Assembly (NCBI RefSeq): GCF_017875645.1
Contig: NZ_JAGGMR010000001.1
Coordinates: 4,588,001 to 4,652,000, forward strand
Reading direction: 5' to 3'
DNA: 64,000 nt
Origin: Nocardia goodfellowii
GTDB lineage: Bacteria > Actinomycetota > Actinomycetes > Mycobacteriales > Mycobacteriaceae
Below the pieces are notes generated by a model. It saw only the letters and a list, made by a program, of their open reading frames with translations, was not told where the DNA came from and searched no databases. Shown here one piece after another: positions 14,465 through 21,417 of the stretch. A program made the translations under genes and the position numbers. The stretch's first letter is position 1. Each line of letters starts with the position of its first letter.

Positions 14465-17331
14465 TGACGCCGCTGCCGACTGAGCTGCGAGACCTGGTCC
14501 TGCACACTGTGATCGCCACGCCACGCCATCGCGCGCAACCGAAGGACACCACCCGGGAAGTCGAGATCGAAAGTCAGGTCCGCGCGCAGCTGTTCGCCGC
14601 GCTCACGGCCGCACATGCCCACCTGTCAGTAACCGAAGACAGTGCCGCCGTCGCGGTCGCGTGGGAGCGGTCTCCCGAGACCGGGACGCTGCGCGTGCTG
14701 GTCGGCGGAAGTCCGGCAACACCTTTTGCGGTGTCCTCCGATCGTCCGGGCGGTGGGGTGTCGCTGTCTTACCCGCCCGGCACGCACGCGGCGGAGGTCG
14801 GTGTCGATGCCACGCTCTCCACCTGGTCGCAGCTGAGCTGGACCAGGTGTCTGGGCAGCCAGGATCCGCTGTGGATTCCCGGCGCCGCCAACGACCGCTC
14901 GAACGCCCCGCGCCGGGGCGGGTTCGAAGACTATGTCGCCCATCTAAGGGATGCGTTCGTGTGGCTCGTTGTCGCACAGCCGGTTTCGGCGGGGGAGTTG
15001 CGCCGCGAATTCGAGCGGCTGCAGCGGCAGCTGCCGGTGCTGCGGTTGAAGGAGAACTCTGAAGCGGGACGAATCGCGGTAGCGCGCAGCGAATCCCGAT
15101 TCCGGGAGCTGACCAGGGCCGAGCCTGCCGGGCTGTGGAACGTGCGGGTTCTCGTCGGCGCGACGGATGCCGCGAACTCCCGGTGCGCCGCGGCGTTGCT
15201 ATGCAGTGCGGCCGACCTGCACGAGCACCCGTATGTGCTGCGACCCGAATCCGTGTCGGCGAGACTGGCCGACGCCTGGCTGCCGGCGGTGGACGGAGAA
15301 CTCGGCTCACCGTTCCTGGCTACGAGCGAACTCCTCGCCGCGTTGGCCAGGCCGCCGCGTCGCGAGATCGCGGGTATCCGGGTGTACGAACCCGCGACGT
15401 TCGATCTGACGCCCGAGCAGGACGGCGAGCTACACCTCGGCGAGGTACTCGATGACGCCGACCAGACCGGTGTGCCGTTGCGGGTTCGGCTCGACACGAT
15501 CAATCGGCACACCTTCGTGGCGGGGGCGACGGGATCGGGCAAGTCGCAAACCGTACGGCATCTGCTGGAGGGGCTGCACGCCGGTGGAGTTCCCTGGCTC
15601 GTCATCGAGCCGGCCAAGGCCGAATACGCCGGTATGGCGGGACGGATCGACGGAGCCGTGACCGTACTGCGGCCCGGTGACCCCGACGCGGAACCGGTCG
15701 GAATGAATCCGTTGCGGCCCGAGCCCGGATTTCCGCTGCAGACCCACATCGATCTGGTGCGGGCGCTGTTCCTCGCGGCGTTCGACGCGCACGAGCCGTT
15801 CCCGCAAGTGCTCGCGAAGGCATTGACGCGCTGCTACACCGATCTGGGCTGGAACACGGTCCTCGGCGAATCGGAGGTCGCCGGTTACGTGCCGAAATAC
15901 CCGGATCTCGGCGACTTGCACACCACCGCCCTCGAAGTAGTCGAAGCGATCGGCTACAGCCGGGAGATCACCGACAACGTGCGCGGGTTCGTCGACGTCC
16001 GGATCAGTGCGCTGCGGCTCGGGACACCCGGAGTGTTCTTCGAGGGAAGATATCCGATCGATGTCGGAGATCTCTTGTCGCGCAACGTCATCCTCGAAAT
16101 CGAGAATGTCGGCAACGATCAGGACAAGGCCTTCTTCATCGGCGTCGTGCTGATTCGGCTCTACGAACACCTCTGGACCCGAAACAAGAACGGGGGAGGC
16201 GCGGCAGGCCTCGCGCATGTCACTGTCGTCGAAGAGGCGCACCGGCTGCTGAAGAAGGCCGAGCCAGGGACGCCCGCCGCCCAGGGCGTCGAAATGTTCG
16301 CCGGGCTGCTGGCGGAAGTGCGTGCCTACGGCGAGGGCATCGTCGTGGCCGAGCAGATCCCGAACAAGATCACACCTGATGTCGTCAAGAACACCGCTTT
16401 GAAGATCGTGCACCGGCTGCCCGCCAAGGATGATCGCGAGGTCGTCGGCGGTGCGATGAATCTCGACGAGGAACAGTCACGGCACGTGGTGTCCCTGCCG
16501 CCCGGTCGCGCCGCTGTTTTCGCGGACGGGATGGACCGGCCCATCCGGGTGCTGATTCCGACCCGGGAAGCCGACGAGTCGCGTGCCCGCGTGACCCGCG
16601 AAATCGGAGTGCTCGGCAACCACGCACAGCTGCTGACCCTGCGGGAGATCCAAGCGGCACGGCGGGTGTCGAACGAGCCGCGCTTCGCGCTCTGGGTGGA
16701 GTTGCACACGGTCGCGCATCTCACGGGTTTCGCAGTGCCGCAACCGGACCCGGGGTGGATCGCGGGTCTGGTCGAAGCGATCCCGCCACCTCGGTGGCAA
16801 GAGGCCCTCCGCAACCGGTTCGAGCACGCGGTGCGCGACCGCTACATCGGGATCGCGGCCGACTACCAACCGGAATCGCTGACCGAGCATCTGATCGAAT
16901 CCGCAACGGCCATAGCCGAATTCGGCGAGTGTCCGTGCCGGGAGCGAGACGACGAATACCGATGGCAGGCCGGTCAGTATCGGTGGTACGACATCTATCG
17001 GCAGCTCGCGGACGCTGTCGACACCGATGCCCGCCATCCGCTCACCGCGCGCTGGGCCGAACGCGGTATCGATCTGACGGCCGGGTCCACGATCGCCGAG
17101 CAGCGCGGGATTCTCGCGGCTGATCGAGTCTGGTGGAGCCCGCCGGTCAGCACCGTCGTCGGCAGCGGTACCGACACCACCATCGAGGTCCTCGTCGCCC
17201 AGCTCAGCAACGAGACCGGACTCCAGCGCCGCTTCGCCGCCGCCACCAGCCACCTCGCCCAGATCAGCTGGGCAGCAGCCGTTCTCGGCTTTTATACCCG
17301 GGACGACGGAACCGACGATAAGGAGAACTGA
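14464..17331 (+). CDS. HerA/FtsK-like (DUF87) hexameric ATPase
   Basis: A 955-residue protein whose centre is a RecA-fold ATPase of the HerA-FtsK class. Walker A is FVAGATGSGKSQTVRHLL (Lys about 360); Walker B VTVVEEAHRLLKK (about 586-598); the sensor/arginine region follows as GIVVAEQIPNKITPDVVKNT and LKIVHRLPAKDDREVVGGAM, both typical of HerA/DUF87 proteins. The roughly 300-residue N-terminal part and the 250-residue C-terminal part match no family I know. Such motors move DNA or protein, or act in defence systems. The TGATG at 14462-14466 couples it to the pseudo-ATPase gene, with GAGGAG upstream. No nuclease gene adjoins, which sets this locus apart from HerA-NurA or HerA-based defence operons. 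Confidence 0.85.
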   Translation: MTPLPTELRDLVLHTVIATPRHRAQPKDTTREVEIESQVRAQLFAALTAAHAHLSVTEDSAAVAVAWERSPETGTLRVLVGGSPATPFAVSSDRPGGGVSLSYPPGTHAAEVGVDATLSTWSQLSWTRCLGSQDPLWIPGAANDRSNAPRRGGFEDYVAHLRDAFVWLVVAQPVSAGELRREFERLQRQLPVLRLKENSEAGRIAVARSESRFRELTRAEPAGLWNVRVLVGATDAANSRCAAALLCSAADLHEHPYVLRPESVSARLADAWLPAVDGELGSPFLATSELLAALARPPRREIAGIRVYEPATFDLTPEQDGELHLGEVLDDADQTGVPLRVRLDTINRHTFVAGATGSGKSQTVRHLLEGLHAGGVPWLVIEPAKAEYAGMAGRIDGAVTVLRPGDPDAEPVGMNPLRPEPGFPLQTHIDLVRALFLAAFDAHEPFPQVLAKALTRCYTDLGWNTVLGESEVAGYVPKYPDLGDLHTTALEVVEAIGYSREITDNVRGFVDVRISALRLGTPGVFFEGRYPIDVGDLLSRNVILEIENVGNDQDKAFFIGVVLIRLYEHLWTRNKNGGGAAGLAHVTVVEEAHRLLKKAEPGTPAAQGVEMFAGLLAEVRAYGEGIVVAEQIPNKITPDVVKNTALKIVHRLPAKDDREVVGGAMNLDEEQSRHVVSLPPGRAAVFADGMDRPIRVLIPTREADESRARVTREIGVLGNHAQLLTLREIQAARRVSNEPRFALWVELHTVAHLTGFAVPQPDPGWIAGLVEAIPPPRWQEALRNRFEHAVRDRYIGIAADYQPESLTEHLIESATAIAEFGECPCRERDDEYRWQAGQYRWYDIYRQLADAVDTDARHPLTARWAERGIDLTAGSTIAEQRGILAADRVWWSPPVSTVVGSGTDTTIEVLVAQLSNETGLQRRFAAATSHLAQISWAAAVLGFYTRDDGTDDKEN

Positions 17332-17332
17332 G

Positions 17333-17827
17333 ATGAGCATCGATACACCGCACCCGACCGGCGGCGAAAACCATCCGGATCGATCGGGATCGGACCGGCC
17401 GAAACCGACGCCGCCGCCAGCCGGCGACGTCAGGGAGGCCATCCAGCGGCTGGAGAAGCCGATTCCGCCACGTGAGAGCCGGCCACCGCCCACGGCGACC
17501 GAGGACAATGGCCAGTCCCAGAAGCCCGGGTCCGATGTCGACCGCAAACCTGCGACAGCGCCCCGCCGCATGCATCCCTTCGGCGGCCAGCACGAGCCGG
17601 AATTGAGTGGCCCTGGTTCCGATCGCCTGGCGAATGCCGCCCCGAAATTGGATCAATTCAGGCACGGGTTCAAGGGAGACTCACCGAAAACCGTCTTCAC
17701 CCAGCTGCCGGTGAATTCTATGACCGGTAAGCACGACAACAAGCCCGCCCCGGCGGCCGGGATGGACGTTTCGAATCTGTTTCTCAGCGGCGTATTCGCG
17801 GCTACCGCGGCGTACAAGCTCGTCTAA
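17333..17827 (+). CDS. Small proline-rich protein ending the HerA operon
   Basis: A 164-residue protein with a long disordered, charged and Pro-rich N-terminal part (about residues 1-125, for example KPTPPPAGDVREAIQRLEKP) and a short hydrophobic C-terminal segment (DVSNLFLSGVFAATAAYKLV) that could sit in or against the membrane. No known family. It begins one base after the HerA stop, with AAGGAGA as ribosome site, so it belongs to the operon. It may be a secreted or tethering partner, but this is speculation. Confidence 0.7.
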   Translation: MSIDTPHPTGGENHPDRSGSDRPKPTPPPAGDVREAIQRLEKPIPPRESRPPPTATEDNGQSQKPGSDVDRKPATAPRRMHPFGGQHEPELSGPGSDRLANAAPKLDQFRHGFKGDSPKTVFTQLPVNSMTGKHDNKPAPAAGMDVSNLFLSGVFAATAAYKLV

Positions 17828-17867
17828 AGGTTTATAGACCGGCTACGGGGACGCTGAGGTCGGGTCA

Positions 17868-17890
17868 TCGGGGGGCTCCGCGCTCCCCGA
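17868..17890. terminator. Hairpin between convergent genes
   Basis: TCGGGG and CCCCGA pair around a GC-rich loop, 41 bases after the HerA operon stop and 41 before the MerR stop on the other strand. There is no T-tract, as is common in actinobacteria. A shorter hairpin (GTCTA...TAGAC) overlaps the last codons at 17822-17839. Confidence 0.5.
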
Positions 17891-17930
17891 AACACGCTCA
17901 GGACACACCAGTTTCGACAACGGACGTCTC

Positions 17931-18341
17931 TCAGTCAGCGTGCGGCGTTGGAGACCAGAGCCCAGCCGCAGTCCCCTCCTCGACGTGCCTTCGGTAAGCG
18001 ACGACCTTGTTGTGGATGATCTCCAGACTTGCCGTCAGTTCTGTGATCTTGTCTTGGACGGTCTTTTCGTGGTCCGCCAAAAGTGCGAGCCGCTCGCGCT
18101 CGTTGCCCGGCCCCGACCGCACAAGTTCAGCGAACCTCTTCACAGTGGCGATGGGCATGCCGGAGTCGCGCAGCCGGTTGCACAGCAGGAGCCACTCGAC
18201 ATCCGCCGAGCTGTAGATCCGCTGCCCGCCCGCCGTGCGGGGGATGGGGCGCAGGAAGAGCTCCTCGCGCTCGAAGAAACGTAATGCGTGGACACCGAGC
18301 CCGGTTGCTCTCGAGACGTCTCCGATGGAAAGACCATTCAT
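17931..18341 (-). CDS. MerR-family regulator
   Basis: A 136-residue MerR-type regulator. The winged helix-turn-helix is MNGLSIGDVSRATGLGVHAL followed by RFFEREELFLRPIPR and GGQRIYSSADVEWLL; then comes the dimerising coiled coil (DHEKTVQDKITELTASLEII). There is no C-terminal ligand domain and no metal-binding cysteines, so it is probably a redox or small-molecule-type regulator like those paired with short-chain dehydrogenases. Start at 18341 because the HTH begins there; longer starts add only low-complexity sequence. Divergent from the SDR gene, whose promoter carries a MerR-type dyad, so it presumably controls that gene. Confidence 0.9.
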   Translation of the reverse strand: MNGLSIGDVSRATGLGVHALRFFEREELFLRPIPRTAGGQRIYSSADVEWLLLCNRLRDSGMPIATVKRFAELVRSGPGNERERLALLADHEKTVQDKITELTASLEIIHNKVVAYRRHVEEGTAAGLWSPTPHAD

Positions 18342-18367
18342 GTGATCGCCGAAACCGTCCTCACAGC

Positions 18368-18398
18368 TTGACCTAGATCGCACTCTAGATCCTAGCGT
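18368..18398 (+). promoter_or_regulatory. MerR-type promoter of the SDR gene, 19-base spacer
   Basis: A -35 element TTGACC (18368-18373) and a -10 TAGCGT (18393-18398) are separated by 19 bases, the stretched spacing typical of MerR-activated promoters. The spacer holds the dyad CTAGA-N6-TCTAG at 18373-18388. Transcription would begin at or next to the ATG at 18406, so the SDR mRNA is probably leaderless. Confidence 0.7.
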
Positions 18399-18405
18399 CG
18401 AGCGC

Positions 18406-19365
18406 ATGGCAATCACGCAGCAGCACAAGATCGGTTCCGGGTTCGGTGCCTCCAGCACGGCGGTCGAGGTCGTGGCCGACATCGATCTGACCGGTAAGAC
18501 CGCTCTCATCACCGGCGGTTACTCGGGTCTCGGCAAAGAGGCCACCAAGGCACTGGTCCGCGCCGGAGCGCACGTCATCGTGCCCGCACGCCATCCGGAG
18601 GTAGCCCGAGCAGCATTGCGCGGCATCGCACGGACCGAAGTGACCGAGCTCGACCTGGGCAACCTCGACAGCATCCAGACCTGCAGCGACCGATTCCTCG
18701 ACACCGGCCGCAGCATCGACATCGTGATCAACAACGCGGGCGTCATGGCCTACCCGCACCAGCTCATCGGTCCCGGCTGGGAAGCGCACTTCGCCATCAA
18801 TCACCTCGGTCACTTCGCCCTGGTCAACCGGCTGCGCCCGGCCCTGGCTCGCACCGGAGCGCGCGTGGTTTCGGTCGCCTCGTCGGGACACTTCCTGACC
18901 GACATCCGCTGGGACGACATGCATTTCAGCCGCGGTTACGACCACTGGACCGCCTATGGGCAGTCCAAGACCGCCAACGCTTTGTTCGCCACCCATCTCG
19001 ACGCACTCGGGGCGGCGGCCGGTCTGCATGCCTATGCGGTGCATCCGGGCAGTATCCTCACTCCGCTGCAACGAAACATTCCTCGCGAGGAACAGATCGC
19101 CCAGGGTTGGCTCACCCGAGACGGCCGCCACGCCTACGGTTTCAAAACCGCGGCGCAAGGTGCGGCGACAGCCGTATGGGCGGCGACCTCGCCACAGCTC
19201 GACCAACACGGCGGTGCCTATTGCCAGGACTGCGATATCGCCGAACTCGCCGACACCGACGACATGCTCATCGGCGGCGTAAAGCCGTGGGCTGTGGACC
19301 CCACCTCCGCGGCTCGCCTCTGGGCAGTGTCCAGTGAGCTCACTGGGCTGGACAGCTTCTCATAG
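18406..19365 (+). CDS. Short-chain dehydrogenase/reductase
   Basis: A 319-residue SDR of the retinol-dehydrogenase/oxidoreductase type. It has the dinucleotide motif TGGYSGLGKEA (about 37-47), NNAGVMA (about 108), a catalytic Ser in VVSVASSGHF and the Tyr-Lys pair in YGQSK. It oxidises or reduces a hydroxyl or carbonyl group using NAD(P). Length is normal for the group. Its promoter overlaps a MerR dyad next to the divergent MerR gene, so it is likely induced by a compound it then converts. Substrate unknown. Confidence 0.93.
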   Translation: MAITQQHKIGSGFGASSTAVEVVADIDLTGKTALITGGYSGLGKEATKALVRAGAHVIVPARHPEVARAALRGIARTEVTELDLGNLDSIQTCSDRFLDTGRSIDIVINNAGVMAYPHQLIGPGWEAHFAINHLGHFALVNRLRPALARTGARVVSVASSGHFLTDIRWDDMHFSRGYDHWTAYGQSKTANALFATHLDALGAAAGLHAYAVHPGSILTPLQRNIPREEQIAQGWLTRDGRHAYGFKTAAQGAATAVWAATSPQLDQHGGAYCQDCDIAELADTDDMLIGGVKPWAVDPTSAARLWAVSSELTGLDSFS

Positions 19366-19542
19366 CGAGGGGCGGTTACGAGCGCCGACGAGCTAACGGT
19401 CGATACTGCGCTTACGGATCGCTTCGGAGCCGGTGAGCTCCGGTGGGTCGAACGCACCACCATGCCAACGGTCGCATATTTGGCGTAGGGCGCCATCTGC
19501 TGGCACCGCTGGAGCCGCCGAACCAGCTTGTGAGGCGACTTT

Positions 19543-20547
19543 CTACCGTGGCATCCGCGAGGGCGGCGGCGTGAAACCAGTCGGCCACAGGGTCGAGTCG
19601 TCGTACAAAATCTCGCTCAGGTCCGCTTCGCGCAGGTTCGCCCCACTCAGGTTCGCGTGGATCAGGTTCGCCCCGCTCAAGAATGCCTCGCTCAGGTTCG
19701 CGTCACGCAGGTCCGCGTCGCGCAAGTTCGCCCCGATCAGTGCCGCCCGACTCAGGTCCGCGCCGCTCGAGTGCGCGCCGCTCAGGTTCGCCCCGAACAG
19801 TACCGCGCTGCTTAGGTCCGCGTCGCGCAGGTTCGCCCCGCTGAGGTTCGCTCTGATCAGGCCCGCGTTGCTCAGGTTCGCCCCGCTCAGGCCTGCCCCC
19901 CTAAGGTTCGCCGCGTTCAAGATCGCGTCGCGCAGGTTCGCCCCGTCCAGGCCCGCGTGCGTGAGGCAGGTTCCGTCGAGGTCTGGCTTGTCTGCTGTGC
20001 TCTCATTGGTGGTTTCTCGACGGCCGATGACGGTCAGGGCCGTTGCGATGTCGATTGGCCTCGCTGCTGTTGGATTTGTCGGACAGTCGGTTGCGGGTGC
20101 CTGGGTGCGAACGAATGCCGCGATTACCGCGAACACGGTGGCGTGGTCGTTCGGGGAGTCTTTGGCGAGGCGTTCGAGCAGGTAGATGCCTGAAATCCGG
20201 ACGTTAATCTTTTCCGAGGCCAATTGTTCTGCGGCCAGGCGGAAGCGATCGGTGACCGCGGTCTGCTGGGAAAGTCCGTACTGGTTGTTGGTCGCGCGCA
20301 GGGACTGGTTGGTGAAGTAGAGAGCACCCACAGTGCCGGCCGCTACGACGACGGTGGCGATGGTAGTCATTCCGGCGCCGAGTTTGGGCCATCCCGGCCA
20401 ATGCAGGAACCGGCCCGCTCGCGACGCGGGAGGCGCGGGCGGATCCGCCGGCTCCGGCTGCGGGCTCGCAGGAGCGGGCGGGCGCAGGGACCGGCCCCGG
20501 CCGGCAACCGGACCGCGTCGCGCGGAAGATCTTCCCCCCGTTGGCAT
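19543..20547 (-). CDS. Membrane-anchored pentapeptide-repeat protein
   Basis: A 334-residue protein. The N-terminus is basic and Pro-rich, followed by one membrane helix (about residues 57-78, GMTTIATVVVAAGTVGALYF). A helical linker comes next (TDRFRLAAEQLASEKINVRI, the domain usual before such repeats in actinobacteria), and then about 24 pentapeptide repeats A(N/D)Lxx forming a quadrilateral beta-helix, for example GANLRDADLRDANLSEAFL. Start at 20547 is set by GGAGAC upstream. The DNA itself repeats (GTTCGCCCCGCTCAG-like units at 19640-19950 on the plus strand). Pentapeptide proteins can mimic DNA or act as scaffolds; a membrane-anchored one with this linker has no established function. Confidence 0.9.
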   Translation of the reverse strand: MPTGGRSSARRGPVAGRGRSLRPPAPASPQPEPADPPAPPASRAGRFLHWPGWPKLGAGMTTIATVVVAAGTVGALYFTNQSLRATNNQYGLSQQTAVTDRFRLAAEQLASEKINVRISGIYLLERLAKDSPNDHATVFAVIAAFVRTQAPATDCPTNPTAARPIDIATALTVIGRRETTNESTADKPDLDGTCLTHAGLDGANLRDAILNAANLRGAGLSGANLSNAGLIRANLSGANLRDADLSSAVLFGANLSGAHSSGADLSRAALIGANLRDADLRDANLSEAFLSGANLIHANLSGANLREADLSEILYDDSTLWPTGFTPPPSRMPR

Positions 20548-20836
20548 TACCGGTCTCCTGTCGCGCGTAGGTGCTGCCAAGGTACCCGTCGTCCAGCGAC
20601 GAAGTCAGCGTTCTCAGCAGCACAAGCAGCAATGGTAGAACCCCACAGACAGCATCCGGTATGGCCGCTCGGTGCTGAGGGTAGCAACCGGCAACGGAGG
20701 AAACGGGCATGTGCTTCCCTCGTTGCCGCATCGGTCAGGAATCGAGAAGCGCCGCTCCACAGAGGGTGTTTAGCGTGGTGACGGATCACTCGGATCGCGC
20801 AGATCAGGCGTCGATAGAAGCAAAGGAGCAACGGTG

Positions 20837-21313
20837 ATGGCTACGGCATCGAAGTCCGGCGGACAGGGCAAGAAAGCTTCTTCGGAGGGATTCTCGGAGC
20901 TGGAACGCTCGGCGGTGAAGGAACGGGCCGCGGAGTTGAGGGCGCAGGCGCGGCGTGGTCGTGGCAAGGACAAGGCGGCGGCGGACGAAGCGGAGGTACT
21001 GGCGAAGATCGCTCAGATGCCGGAGTCGGATCGTGCGCTGGCTGAACGCGTGCATGCGATCGTGACCGCCGCAGCTCCAGAGCTCGCTCCGAAACTGTAT
21101 TACGGGCAACCTGCCTATGCCCGAAATGGAAAGGTGGTGTGCTTCTTTCGCAGTGGCGAAGCGGACAAGGAGCGGTACTCGACGTTCGGGTTCAGCGTGG
21201 AGGCGAACCTCGACGAAGCGAGCGGCCTGTGGCCGACCTCGTATGCCCTGACAGAACTGACCGAGGACGCCTGGAAGGCGCTCGCCGACCTGGTCCGGCA
21301 GGCCGTGAGCTGA
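20837..21313 (+). CDS. DUF1801 / YdhG-like protein
   Basis: A 158-residue protein: a Lys/Glu-rich helical start (about 1-60) followed by a DUF1801-type domain with LAERVHAIVTAAAPELAPKL and YYGQPAYARNGKVVCFFRSG. The domain belongs to the YdhG/iron-chaperone (frataxin-like) group, whose bacterial members are poorly characterised. The lysine-rich N-terminal extension is common in Nocardia and Streptomyces copies. AAGGAG at 20823-20828 favours ATG 20837 over the GTG one codon earlier. Confidence 0.85.
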   Translation: MATASKSGGQGKKASSEGFSELERSAVKERAAELRAQARRGRGKDKAAADEAEVLAKIAQMPESDRALAERVHAIVTAAAPELAPKLYYGQPAYARNGKVVCFFRSGEADKERYSTFGFSVEANLDEASGLWPTSYALTELTEDAWKALADLVRQAVS

Positions 21314-21417
21314 CCGGATCCGGGCCCTGCGCCGTCGCGCGTGTGCGGACTCCCTCCTAGATTCGGTCGGTCGGCTCCTTCGTCAGGTCGAACTCCACCG
21401 AAATGGGTGAACTCGCG

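Noticed and set aside
17822..17839. GTCTA...TAGAC hairpin at the end of the HerA operon as a separate regulatory element
   Set aside because: Only 5-base arms; the stronger hairpin at 17868 is a better terminator candidate.
19600..19960. Regular GTTCGCC/CTCAG repeats that look like a tandem repeat or CRISPR-like array
   Set aside because: Units are 15 bases long and contiguous and encode the A(N/D)LxG pentapeptide repeats of the minus-strand protein; there are no unique spacers.
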